This document shows, piece after piece, positions 1-12,165 of a DNA stretch of 64,000 nucleotides (position 1 is the stretch's first letter; each line of letters begins with the position of its first letter). Location of the stretch: NCBI GenBank assembly GCA_018697195.1, contig CM031859.1:58500707-58564706 (forward strand), written 5' to 3'. The translations under genes and the position numbers were made by a program. The stretch is from Certhia americana (lineage: Eukaryota; Chordata; Aves; Passeriformes; Certhiidae). Below the pieces are notes generated by a model, which saw nothing but the letters and a program-made list of their open reading frames with translations, was not told the DNA's origin and searched no databases.

Positions 1-1640
1 CTCGGTTACCAGAATTCAAACATAAACTCTGACTTCTTTCTCTATCTACTTAATTGCTGTTTCATTTATGAAAGCATGTTTTTCCTACTGGTTTTAGTTG
101 CAAAAAAAAAGTCCTGGATGAAGCATACTTGATTTACCTTGGTAGTTCTATGTGCTGTGAGGTTTTAGCTAAAGCTATACAAAATTTTCCTGAAACTCAG
201 ATTTTCTCTGATTTTTTTCCCGTATTTTTAGATTAAAAAAAGAAAAAAAGCAGCAACTGTAAACTAAAAGTAGATTTTTAAAATTAAAAAAAAAGCAAGA
301 TGCAACTATCAGAATATAAACTGATTACAAACCACAGGAGTCATTTGACCCAAGCCACACCAAAACAATGTAGGTCGGTATACACCATTTGGCCCAAAGT
401 TTCTTAGAAAAGCACATGAATTTGAATTAACCTGACCTCACTGGAAGGGCAGAACAGATTAACATTTAGTATACCTCACTTCTTATCTATGCATCCATTG
501 AGGCCTGAATTGCATCCTTATTAAAAGTTCTTTAAACACTGCCATATTCACCATCCCCAGGGAAAGCAGTTTATCCCACTTATTTCAGCACTGATTAAGA
601 GTAATCAGGTAGAAAAAATCCTGTGTTCAAGCAATCCATGCTCAAATCAAACTACTAAATATACCCCAGAAATTATATTCCTCAGTGGAAAAACGTCTCT
701 GCTTTTCTTTTTATATTTGCCTTTACTTTCACATATTTTACTTCTACTTCTATGTTCTCAGTGTATCCAATTCTAAGATCATAACATAATCACTGAGCTC
801 AAAAAGATTATTTGAACCTCCAATATGTCTGCAGGTTCACCAGTGTGTTAGAAAGAAGACCATATAACAGGCTAGAAACACATACCCAGAGGAGATGAAA
901 TAAGAGGAGTCAATAAGAAATTGTTAACAATAAATATAATTGTGTATTGCACTGAAATACCAAATGAGAAAGAAATCTAGCTGTAACCCACTGGTCAATG
1001 GATGAAGTTTTTTTCCACTTTAAGACCTTTATAACAGCAGCTAGAGAAGCTGATAAAAAAAATATTTTCTAGACTGATACATGAACAGTTCTGAATATAT
1101 TATTTATGATATTTCTTCTTTATGGCTGTTATAGTAATCCTGTACAAAATCCCAAGATCCATTCAAACTCCACAAGCACACAAAACTTCCTGTTAGTATC
1201 ACTTAATCAGCCCTCAAACAGACATTATAAACCTACAGCTCAACTAGAGAAATCAGCAAGGAAGGGAAAGAACTGCAAGAGTATTCTGTGAGAAAATGCT
1301 AGCAGAGCTGAAAACTGTTCTATCACCCTCTGATGCCCCCTCCCATGACCTTTATCAAGCGATTTCTCTACTTCTTTGCCCAGTTTACACATCCTGCCAT
1401 GTTCAGAAAACACACAAAAGCCAAATATGTAAATGCAGAACTGAAAACAATGGGCTACCAGGAAATAAGAAATCACCAGCTGGCACAAATCACCATTGCT
1501 TGACTGAAGTCACTTTGTGCTGGTGGATGAGCCAAATCTGTTTCTACTCTAGCAGTCAAGTGGCTCTGTGATCCCACAGCACTCTTTCTTATTTCTACTC
1601 ATTTCATTGCTATCATATCTTTGTCAAACCCCTTAAAAAT
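1..1640. other. Non-coding A+T-rich sequence, nothing recognised
   Basis: No gene, RNA or known repeat is visible. A-rich runs lie around 225-300. The open frames at 1106-1291 (+), 1240-1488 (-) and 1296-1571 (+) overlap one another on opposite strands, have no family motif and are read as chance. Confidence 0.6.
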
Positions 1641-1697
1641 AAAAAAGAAAGGAAAAGAAAGGAAAGGAAAGGAGAAGAAAAGAAAAGAAAAGAAAAG

Positions 1698-1728
<31 letters not shown>

Positions 1729-1738
1729 GAAAAGAAAA
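1641..1738 (+). repeat. Homopurine (AAAAG)n/(AAAGG)n microsatellite
   Basis: This is 98 consecutive bases containing only A and G, built first from AAAGG-like units and then from a run of AAAAG units. A minus-strand open frame at 1599-1877 that reads as alternating Phe, Ser and Leu is simply this tract translated and is not a gene. Pure purine tracts with internal mirror symmetry can form triplex (H-DNA) structures and are usually length-polymorphic; that is family knowledge and not shown here. It could also be the decayed A-rich tail of a retroposon, but no element body is recognisable next to it. Confidence 0.95.
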
Positions 1739-3496
1739 CCAAAAAAAACTCCAGAGCTGTTCTTGTAAAACAGTATTTAAGCACAGTATCTAAATAAACA
1801 TTCTGTAATAAAAGGACTTTTGGGACTTTCCCATTGTCATCAATTACTTTATCTGAGGGGGTAGGATGGAAACACACACACCATGCTGAGTGCTGCCATA
1901 AGGATCAGCCCACCACGAATGTTGTGCTACAAGGTTCATACATGCTCATTAGGTAAGTGGTTGTCAGTGAATCTTAAAGATCAAAACAGAAGATGCAAGA
2001 AATCTGTTTATATAAATAAACTGAAGATCAGACACACAGGACATTACAGGAAAGCTGGTTTCCATCTAGTAGAGATGGATTTGAATTTGTTTGTGTTATA
2101 AAAGAGTGAGTTACAGAGATCTGAGAAAAGTATTTCAGCATTTACCACAAACAGCAAACAATTCTTCTTTTTAAAATGTTTTTTAGAGTGCTACTATCTT
2201 GCTCACTCTCCTGTTTCACCCCTCAGTTTTTACAAGAAAGGCTCTAACACAGCCAAGAGGGAAATATTTTGAGGCAGTGATTAGATATTTTTCCCTAAAG
2301 CAGTTAACACAATTGATTCTTCATATATCAGGATTGCCCAGCAGGAAAACTTAACTCTAAAAGCTTTCTGGTGAAACGCAAGTCCCAGCCTTCGATCTTT
2401 GCATTTCCCAGTCTCTCTGAGACAGCCCATATCATAGGAAGGAATGCAGTAAACACCAGTTACTGTGACGAAGAATCAGAGACAAACCAAAGGTTGTGCC
2501 AGGGCATGCAGAGCCCATGCATTTCTCCAGTTTTTGTCTGGAGCTGCGACAAGACTTGCAGAGTGTGGTACAGCTGATTCTCATCCTTTCTGGGCAGTGG
2601 TTCCTAATTTCATTCCTAGAGACTCTGGTGTTCAGATTCTGGAGTCACAGAGATTATTTACATCTTTGAAGTACATTTTTAGTTATGTCCAGGGCTGAAA
2701 GGGGACTGGAAACTCACAGGGAAAAAGTTTGTCTGATTTGTGACATGGAAATACCATCTCTCAGAGTAAAAGAAACCTTTCTGAACACACTCATTCCTAA
2801 TTCTGTCTCCCTGAGGAGGGTATCTGTAAGGGAGGTAGTATCAGTAGCCTATTCACAAGCCCAGAAGCGTCTTTTAAAACATTCACATTCAGAGAAGGAC
2901 TTGTTAATTAGTTTTCTGCAGATTTGGCATTAGAAGTGGAGGCACTCAGCAGGATTTGGGTACACTGTGGAAGAATACTCTCATGTGACATGGCAGAAAC
3001 ACAAACACATATACTCTAAACAACAGACCATATTGTCCCCAGACGGGAGGCCACAAAACAAGAACATTTCTAGTGACAGACCCTGCCATCATTAGTTCTA
3101 TGCCAAACAGCAAGCTCCACCAAGGCTCCCCCAGCCAATTTCTACCCCAGTCACCTGCATCAGGTCTCATTTTATCTGCTCAACCACTACCCATTAGTGA
3201 TGACACTATCTCTCCTCAGAGCTGTCCCTGCATTCTGTCCCTCACCCTGGCATGGTCCAGACACTCCCCAGCATTTGAGTGCTGACTTCCAGTTTCATCC
3301 ATCATTTTCATTATGTAGTCAAAGCTACCATTCTTAAGACATACCTATTCATATGATCTGTGTCTAAACTTTTATTTCTGTATCAGGATTTTTTAGTTTA
3401 TTTCTATGCAGTCCAACAACCTAGTCTTCATAAAATTCTACCAAGAGAAAAAGTGCTTGTGTGGGTTTTAGCTTATTCACATATCTTTATCTGCAG
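1739..3496. other. Unique-looking non-coding sequence
   Basis: No recognisable gene or repeat. Open frames at 1883-2101, 2371-2577 and 2685-2933 (all +) are 68-82 codons with no motif or splice frame that I can support. Confidence 0.5.
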
Positions 3497-3543
3497 GTTG
3501 ATTGTCATGCAAAACATGAGTGGATGAATCCTTACTGCTGCAG
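3497..3543 (+). other. Exon-like segment, 47 nt, function unknown
   Basis: The segment is preceded by a pyrimidine-rich acceptor ending in tatctgcag (AG at 3495-3496) and followed by a donor starting gtatgt at 3544. Only one of the three frames is open throughout; it reads VDCHAKHEWMNPYCC followed by a split codon, which is rich in Cys and His. The segment is short enough that chance is a strong alternative. Its out-phase does not join any other exon-like segment in this window, so if it is real it may belong to a non-coding transcript or to a gene whose other exons lie elsewhere. Confidence 0.18.
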
Positions 3544-5520
3544 GTATGTTTTCTCCCTCAGTATGGTCCTTTTTTAAAAAAAATTCATTCATTCATTTCT
3601 TAAAGAAACCCTTATTGATATCAACTTCAGGCCAAAACTGTTAATCCAGTGTCAACTCCATTATTGTCAATTACCTTACAAAACCTAGATTTAAAAATGA
3701 GAAATAGATATATCCATCATGTCATTTTATAACCCACCAAGTGCTTAACAGACTAAAGCACTGATTTCAAAATCACAGCAAGCAACTAAGACATAATTAA
3801 ACTTTTATCCCTGCAGATTTTGAGAGATACGTATTTCCTGCAAAAAAATATTAAAGGAAACAAAATGGTTTTCTGTATTGGGAAGTTTTAGTTTGATTTG
3901 ATGTAAGAGCAGGAATAAATATTTCCGTATAACTAGACATGAGAGAAAAATTAAGACAGCAAGCAAGTTTTGTTTTGGGATTTTTACAATCAATATTTTA
4001 TTTTGCATTGCATAACATGATGTTTTCCCATATTTTGCTTCATTTTCCCACTTGCTTTTATATTAGAGTAAGAATAGAATTGATCTGCTTCTGCATTATA
4101 GAAAAGTTTTCCATCTGGGACCAACTAAGTGAAACACATCTATCCCTTTTCCAGCACAGTGGTCAGCTGCTTAAATGCCACATTGTTATTTCAGAGCCAC
4201 CTGTGACCCTTTCCATGCTGCAAACACCACCAGTTGGTGAAATGAGCATCTTGGATAATCATTTGAGAAAATCATTTTGTCCATAGTTATACGTGGACTT
4301 TTCTTGTCAACATCCTTTAGCTTAGATCCCACAGAAAATGCAAACAGAAGCCAGGTTCTAGGAAGCTGATTCAAGAGTGCTTGTAAGCAGATGTTACCAG
4401 CTCCAGCAGCCAAGGGCTTCCAAAGTCTTCTATTCTTCTTCTTCTATTATTCTTCTTCAGGTACTTCTATTCTTCCCTGCACTGCCCCAGCTCCACTGAT
4501 AAACTACAATGGATCACCTCCCAGACAAAAATGCATGGGTTTGGGTTTGGTTTCTTTCTGCCAAGGCCTTCATACCTTACCACAGCTTTTAAATACAGAA
4601 CCCATGCAAACAAGGTCTCTGCGAGTCCAAGTTTCACTTACAGCACTGAAGACAGGACCTTAGGTACTAACTAAATATTACTAGTCAACAGAAATTAACC
4701 ACACTCAAACAGGGATTTTACAGGACTTAATCCTGATAAAGTGCTTTAAACTCATTTTTAACAACACATGAAATCTTATAACTCAAATTTAATGTTTGAC
4801 CCCCCTGCCCTGCAGGAATCCCTAGAAAGGACACAAGACCAGTGTTCTGCTTCTGTATGAGATAAAGAGCCAGTTCTCACTTCCAAGTAGAAGTATCCCA
4901 TACTAAAGTTTTTTTTTTGCATGGCAGTCATACACACACCTGGCTGCTGAAGTTCTGTTCCCCATGGGCAAGGAACTAATTCATTCTCAAGAACTGAGCC
5001 ACTGACCATCCTTGCCACTGTCAGTTGCCAGCAATAGTTAAACTCAGCCCACCCCAATGCTCTTCAGACCTGTGTGTGGATATTCAATCTCACCTACTCT
5101 TAAAGAAACATTGAGAAGACTCCTCTAGAACTGATTGCATAGATGGATCATTAAAAAAATGATTAGGTCAAGACAAGGCTATCACCTCCCATGAGGGCAG
5201 ACTGAACACATAACAAAATTTAAGGCTTGGAGGACACCTGACACTTCTTTCCAGGGCCCAAGCTCCTTCCTTTACAGTATTTCCATGCAGACACTGCCAC
5301 AGAGAAGTGAATCAAATCCAAACAAGCCTGTGTTTATCCTCTTCCTTCCTAGTCCTTTATGTACTGTTGTGTTTCACCCCTTCCCTCCTGCACTACCTAG
5401 CGTATCCTTTTTTTTTTTTTTCATCAAGTTGTCTAATCAGTTTGGGGCCAGATCAACAGATTATTCACAACAGTAGGCTAAGCAAATCACACATGAATAA
5501 GTGTTTGCTGGATCAATCCC
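3544..5520. other. Non-coding sequence with pyrimidine-rich low complexity
   Basis: No gene is seen. A TTC/TTA-rich low-complexity patch lies at 4426-4478 and a T14 run at 5408-5421. The frames at 3939-4286 and 5307-5606 have no recognisable product. Confidence 0.5.
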
Positions 5521-5628
5521 TTAGACTGTCAGCTCTTCTGAGCAAAGACTGTACTTTATTATTCACATGCAGAGTAGTCTGTACACCAAAGGTGTTATAT
5601 ACATAATTCATTTAAAAATAATAATGGT
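5521..5628 (+). mobile_element. Old MIR/L2-like retroposon 3' tail (relic)
   Basis: The stretch follows the order of the conserved 3' tail shared by amniote L2 LINEs and their MIR partners. There is an 'agactgtcagctcttctgag' type block, then a 'gactgtacttt' block, then a 'gtctgtacacc' block, and finally an A+T-rich run with aataataatgg. Similarity is judged from memory of the family tail and is well below that of a recent insertion, so the element would be very old. Only the tail is recognisable; no body is visible upstream. Confidence 0.45.
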
Positions 5629-8600
5629 ACACTAAGAATGTATAACATGCCAGCAGAAAAGTTCCCTGACTGCACAACCAGTAACTCAGAACTGCTCACA
5701 CACAGTTGAGGCTTGGAAAACCTTGGAATAAATGGATGATAAAGGCAAAGGTTTAAGGCAAAGAACTAAGGGTAAGAGCTGCAGTGCTACTCCCAAAAAA
5801 CTGTCAGGAAGAATTTCCAGAACTCTCTGTGCCCCAGATTCATGTTCTGAAGAAATAACAATACCAAAGGAACAAGTATTCTCCTAGTCTTACTTGATAT
5901 ACTCAAGGGTAAATAAGGACTTAGAAATAGGAGGACAACATAATGTATATTAAACATATGTAATATGTAATTGCATAATGGCACGCTTTTCAATATGAGA
6001 CACCTTATTGTGTTTATTTTTTATAGATTTTATCTCAAAATATACAGCATACTCAAAGGAAACAGACACTTCTGCACCCCAGTGTGTGGGGGGTGTGAAA
6101 CATCATGTGAGCTATGCATTGACAAACTATTTAGATTTACAGAATACTAGAGAGGACACTAGAACAGAAAATGTTTTATTATAAAGTATAAACCTATGAC
6201 ATTGACCTTCCAGCTTCACCATTTAATCCAGCCTACACCCTCTAGGAACTAAATATTCATGACTAGCATGACCTCTGGGCTCATCTCTCACACCCAGTTG
6301 TACCTAAAAGCCAGAGCATTAACCCTTTCAGAAGCCAATGTTTTGGGGGAGCTGTCTTCTCCTCTTACGATTATGCCAGTGTGATTTTTTTTCACATTGC
6401 CATCTACAATAGCCTGGCTATTCTTCTTTCATGTTTAAAAACCTTTATGCAAATCAAGCTGGTAGCACAGCAACCTAAAGTTCTTGCATTAATGCAGAGT
6501 ATTATTCACATATAAAAATTCCATTTAAATCCCATTAAGGTTATGACATAAATCCAAACAAACTAGAAAATGCACAGTTAAGGTGGAAAACTGACATATG
6601 TCTTCCAGTCTCTTAGCAGAAGAAAGCAGAATAAGAAACCCATTAGCGTGTCACCCAGTTGGAGCAAAGCAGAGAAGCCCATATGTTACCTTCCTGCCTT
6701 TTAACTGTTCTTTCCATTGCATCTGGCATTCCTTTGTTTTATTTTTCCTTAATGCCTGTGTCCCAGTGTGAGGGGTCCTAGAAGATCATTTTTGTCTGTA
6801 AATACCCATTCTGAGGGACAAGAGAGGGAGACACTATAAAACAGCTGTAAGCTGAGGGGGAAAAAGTCAGATAAGCATTATGTATTTTTCTAGAGGTGTT
6901 TCTTGTGGTTAGTAAAAGTCAATGACACATGTGACATTGTTTTGCAAGTGTCCCAATTAGCAGCGCTGCTGCTGCAAACTGGAGGCACCTATTTTTGTTC
7001 TCACATGTTTCTCCCTTTGAATTCTTGACACTTCATAGTAATGAACAACACTGCAAGGTCTTAGAAAAGACCAGAATTATGCTTCTGCAATATTTAAAAT
7101 GCTCTCAGCATGGCTGAGCTGAAGGAATGGGTTTAGGCAGCACTGGCTTTTGGATAATCAACTATAGTGAGGATGTGGAATACGATGGTGCTCTTGGGCA
7201 CCCATAGCTTGTGCTGCACATACCTGCATAAGCAGATGGATGTCTCTGCCTGTTGTACATAAAGTTTCATCCTGTAGCCCTGTAATAAGAATAAGGGCAA
7301 AGGGAAGAGGCTGGTTGAGCTTTTAGCTGCATTAGTCAAGCTACAGATGCTGGAGCTAGTTGTGAAATTTCAATCAGAATCAAGTCCAGAGTATGTGCCA
7401 CTCCATATGTTTGTTACACAGGCAAGTATGGCATAGTGGGCTGTTATTGCAAAGTGTGGGGTTTATTCATTTTCTTTGGAGTTGAATGCAACTTGATTGC
7501 AGTTCTTCTTCTTTTTGGTAATGATCAGTGTACAGAAACAAGCTGGTTCGGGCAGTGAAGCTGTTGTCTTGACTAAAATCCCAAGTTTGATTTGATTTAG
7601 CAATTTTTAAGACAGATATACATATGCACACACACAGGCACACACACAAAGCTTTGAAAGTGGTTCCATCTGTTTTTTGGTAAGGCTGGGTGATAATTAG
7701 GAAAATTGGAAATATTTGATGTTCTGGGTTTGAGACCTGACATGTTTCTCTTCATGTTGTCATTGAACACTTCAGTCCTAAAGAGAATGGTATTAATTTG
7801 GGATACAGTAGAGCTGAGAACTAAGGTTTAGAGAGGGGGTGACTTTTTTTTTTTTAATTTAGAGTATATTTTCTTTCACTCTGACTTGACAAAGTTATTT
7901 TTCCCCTCCCCTGTTCTAAGCAAACATTCTACAAATTATACTTTGAATAAAACACATCACAGACTTCCATGGAAACAGCAGTCAGCATGAGGAAAGAGTG
8001 GAAAATGCTCAAGGTGGTGAGAATACCTTCTGCAGCACCATCACAAGATACAAGATGAACCCTAGCAAGCACAGAAGCTGACATGACAGTACAAAGCTAA
8101 ACAAGATCATAATACTTGGGAGAGAGAGGGAGGAAAGGAACATATGTGCCTAAAGCCATTCTTTCCTGACAATTATTGAATCCTTGACAAATGACAAACA
8201 TTCAGGGTCTATTTTGGATGAACCTTCAGGGAAGGTTGAGAAAACAGCTTAAATTGCCAATGTCCAATGTCTTCTTGGACACTTTACATTCCAGATTAAT
8301 AAATAACTTCAATTAGACAACTATCTGTGAAGGATGGGAGTTGCCTACAAATACATATTGTGTTGAAATCCATAGGAGATGCTTTTAGCCTTTGTCCTCA
8401 GAGGCCTCTTTCAAACTATGTTGTACTGCTGCAGAAGTCAGGTCTTCACTGGGTTGTGAAGAAAAATAGATTATAAGGCCAACACTGTAAAACACAGAGA
8501 TAAAAAATGTAAGTAGTTATCAACTCTGTGGACAGGTATATTTATGAGAAGCCTTTCCTAAAGAAGCAAGGGGTTTTTTTACTTATTGTAGTATTCTTAC

Positions 8601-9584
8601 TCTTTCCAACATCCAAGTGCTCACTGACTTCTATTCCATCTTTTTTTTCTCCCATTTCTAAATGTTTATGCATTCTCACCCAGACACTCCTCCAGAGTTC
8701 TGACACTATATTTTCTTCCACCTAGGATTCCCAGCAGCTCTCTTCCTCAACTCCACCTTACTCACAGCTCAGCTGCTACAGTCATCTGATCTGCTCCATG
8801 GCTCACATCTTCCCATCACATATGTTCCTTCCTCATCAAATATGATTGCCTTCCACAATTGCCATTCCCACTGCTGCTCATTCTAGGTGAGAATTTGCTA
8901 CTCAAACCAAATACTTTTTGCTCCTTATGCTTCCAATCCTTCCTTCTGCACCATTACTCTGCTCCTCACCTCCACCCAAATATCCTTCTTTCTTAAAATC
9001 TCTTTTAAAAACAACATAGAGATGACAGCAATAGGCCAGTTTTGACCTTTCACCTGGAGGAGTCAATGTGCTTTTCTGAATTTTTTAAGGCTATCAGTCT
9101 GCAGAGACAAGAACCAGCATACTCTAGTTTTCAGTGCCAAGAACGTAGTTCAGACTCCAGAAATAAAAGGATGAAGGCAGTATCTCTTAATAGGTCTCTT
9201 TAGGTACAGATATGCTGACTTCAAAGTTTTGGAACTCACTTTGCTCCAACCTTGCTGACATCTATGCCATCTAATCAAACTTGTCACCCAGCCAGATATG
9301 CTACTTGAACTCATCTTTATGCTTTCTCCCAAATCAACCCAAAGAAACCAGGTAGCTTAAATACTGGGGTTCAGAGGTGGAGAGTTTCAGAATGGCTCAT
9401 TGTGACATAAATAGATGAAAAAGCTCTTACCCAAGCAGGTCAGCCAGGAGGTAAAGCAGAATAGGCTCCTAAGGAAGGGGATGTTGCTTGCATGGCCGGA
9501 GTTTTCAGTCCTACACACCTCTTCTGCATATGTGAGTGACTCTATTGACTTATCATGCATTCAAGTGCAGGAGTAGGTTTTTTT
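5629..9584. other. Non-coding sequence, nothing recognised apart from simple repeats
   Basis: A CA-rich simple stretch lies at about 7619-7650 and a T-rich run near 7847-7856. No gene, RNA or transposon is recognisable. The open frames at 7133-7339 (-), 7467-7649 (-) and 8528-8725 (+) are short and without motifs. Confidence 0.5.
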
Positions 9585-9778
9585 TAAGCAAGTAAATGGC
9601 TAAGTGATTTGATCAAGGCCACAAATCAGCATGCCAGAGACAGGACTGCTATAACATGCTAGTAAGCCGTTCAGATTGAAAGCTTAAACTCTGAAGACAG
9701 GAGTCACCTTTTATATATTTGAAGTGTGCCCAGCATAACAGCATTCAGTCCTCGATGATGATTCTGAGTAGCAGCCTA
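9585..9778 (+). mobile_element. MIR-like core-SINE relic
   Basis: Two blocks in the right order and orientation support this. At about 9600-9647 there is a MIR-core-like block (taagtgatttgatcaaggcc, then a cacaaatcagcatgccagag block), matching the 'AAGTGACTTGCCCAAGGTCACA' core. At about 9672-9776 there is the L2-type tail, with a 'gattgaaagctt' block, a 'gaagacaggagtcacctttt' block and a 'gtgcccagcata' block. MIR elements are tRNA-derived SINEs mobilised by L2 and long extinct in birds. Spacing between the blocks fits a near-complete element. It is diverged, so a profile search is needed to name the subfamily. Confidence 0.6.
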
Positions 9779-9978
9779 ATGTAGATAGTAAATGCCATGT
9801 AGATCAATGGGTATGGGGCTTTATACAGTTTTTTTAAAAACTCTTGGGATCACAAGATCATCAAAGTTTCAGCAGAATAAGGTGTGTCCCCTTCTAAATG
9901 TTTCAAGGTATTTTCCTGGATTAATTAAAAAAAAATCCCCCCAAAGACATATTTTCTATATCAAAATTTTCCTTTCAG

Positions 9979-10057
9979 ATTGTTTTGTTCCCTTTACAAC
10001 CGTCAGTGACACCACAACATTTAAAGCATGAGGAGGAAGTTATGTTGAGTAGCTACT
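9979..10057 (+). other. Exon-like segment, 79 nt, function unknown
   Basis: A pyrimidine-rich acceptor (ttttcctttcag, AG at 9977-9978) precedes it and a donor gtaaga follows at 10058. One frame is open across the whole segment and contains PLQPSVTPQHLKHEEEVMLS; the other two are closed. There is no recognisable family. It does not share phase with the exon-like segment at 3497-3543, so the two cannot be adjacent coding exons. Chance is the simplest alternative. Confidence 0.15.
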
Positions 10058-11856
10058 GTAAGAGGAAATAAAATTGGACAGAAGATGAAGAAAATATCGC
10101 AGATAAAAGGTGTTTGAAATCTCTTTGCCTGTATTGACCCCAGAATTGTGCTAATTATGAGGATTAACATGCTTCCTGTACATTACAATAAGTTATTTCA
10201 GCTACTGGACAAAGATGGTGTGCCCACTCAGGCACTGAAGTCCAGCCTACAGATTGCTTGCTCATGGAGTCATGAAATAAATGCAAGTGTCCTAACTGGC
10301 ACAGTGAAAACACCAATCTACCAGGAGGGAACAGGCATGAGGCAGTATCTCATATCCAAGAACGTATCTAAAACCAAACACATAAGTTCTCGATAAGTTA
10401 TAAAAGGAGCTTCATTTCTGTCACATCTGATCATCTTCAAAAATTCCATCAGTTGACCTTGTGAGTTTCTGGATCAGCTGTTGCCATCCTCTCTACCACT
10501 CGCTTAACTGATATAATCGTTTTTTGGAAAACTTGTATGGAGTTCAACTCCTCCCTTCTACAGTAGACTGCCTTCTACTTTGTTTATCTCAGTGAAGGAC
10601 TGATTGATGATAAAAAGGGGCACATAAGCATGTATACATTTCCTGACAGAAGAATAAAAGCTTCAGAAATAGGTGGGCAAACCCTGTGCAGAGTTATCCT
10701 ATTGCCAGATGTCCAAATACCACTTCACTTCTGAAGGACTAAGGCTCTATATAGTTCACCAAAATTTAGCCCCAAACACGTCAGAAAGTCTCAGTAAATG
10801 AAATTCAGCACACATTCTCCTGTTCTGATACTCTTTTAAGCAACGCTGCCTCAGGATACATTAGTTTCATTATCTCTGTGTCTATAATAAGATCCTAGTA
10901 CACGACAGCCAAAGATTGCCATTTATCCTTCCACAATGACATGTTTCATTTTGGTTAGTGGAAAGGGTACGTTATGTGAGCCACAGGCCTGTAATTTCTA
11001 CTCAGCATCGTATCATGGACATGACATTTGGCCCTGAATGCTTCCCATGAGAGGAGGGCTGTTGTACTGATTCAGAATAAATATTGCTGGCTCCTTCAAA
11101 AAAATAAAGTTTCACTTTTAGCTGAACTTTTCAGCACAGAAAATTTTTTGGGGGAAGAAAAGTATGAAGAACTATTTTGAAGAAGACTATGTTTTTTAGT
11201 TTTCACTTATGAGGTGCATGTTTCCACACAGAGGAAGAAGTTCTCCTTAGATCTGAGACATATATTTGCAATAGGAACAAGCAGCTAAATACCAGTTTAT
11301 TTCTGTGCACCAGAATCAACCAGTTCTGTCTTGGAGGAAACATTAATCTTTATGATGAAGACTGAAAAATCTAGGCTCAGTTTCTCCATTCTTGGTTCCT
11401 CAACATTTATGAAGAGTACTAAATGAAAAAGAGCAAGAATCAGGGACCCTCCTCTAGCTGTCTGTGTTAAATATTACGGGATATACAAATAGATACTTAG
11501 CCTCAGTATTAAATAATCCTAAATTAGCATCTCCATGCAGTCAGGGAATAGGGTTAGGCATCTTCAAAGAGAAACTCAAAAGCCTAGTGCTGAGCGGATA
11601 AAGTGATGGAGGTGAATAAAATGGTCAGTAAAAAAAAAATAGTGAGAGACGGAGTATCTGCTGTTTGGCTGAGGATATTTAATGTATGATTTAGGCTGTT
11701 TTAATTATGTGCTTCCAGCTAGAGTTTACTCAGACCTGAAAACTCTTTTAAGCACTCTGCAATGGTGACATTTAGGGATCATGAGCTAGAAGTGGAAAAT
11801 TTTCTGAGTAACTGCGGTTTCTGATGACTCTTTACCTGTACCTTCTGTGCAGAGGG
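10058..11856. other. Non-coding sequence, nothing recognised
   Basis: No gene or repeat seen. The 82-codon frame at 10148-10396 (+) has no motif. Confidence 0.5.
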
Positions 11857-11880
11857 AAAAAAAAAAAAAAAAAAAAAAAA
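11857..11880 (+). repeat. A24 homopolymer
   Basis: Twenty-four consecutive A residues follow agaggg. No retroposon body is recognisable immediately upstream, so it is annotated as a simple mononucleotide run rather than as a poly(A) tail. Confidence 0.95.
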
Positions 11881-11892
11881 GGTTGAAACAAA

Positions 11893-11936
11893 AGAAGATC
11901 ATGCTTTTAAGATGAGAAGATCATACTTTTAAGATG
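11893..11936 (+). repeat. 22-bp tandem duplication
   Basis: Two adjacent 22-bp copies (11893-11914 and 11915-11936) differ at a single base, g versus a at 11903/11925. The duplication sits 12 bp after the A24 run, as expected for slippage or a patch-repair duplication beside a homopolymer. Confidence 0.95.
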
Positions 11937-12165
11937 TAACTGGTTCTTTCTATAATGGAAATATTATAATACATGTTTTTCTGAGATTTTGGAGGACTTC
12001 ATTTGATGATGCATCAGACCCCGTTCTATTTACTGTTGCTTGTGCTTTGTGAGGTACACAATGACATTAACAACAGGTCACTGGGACAAATTTTAATATT
12101 TTAAAGTCTGTCCACCTCCTTAGTCTAGCGCACTACACATATTTGAGCTACCTAGCTCATCTTCA

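Noticed and set aside
1599..1877. Minus-strand 92-codon frame rich in Phe, Ser and Leu
   Set aside because: It is the translation of the homopurine microsatellite and has no other content.
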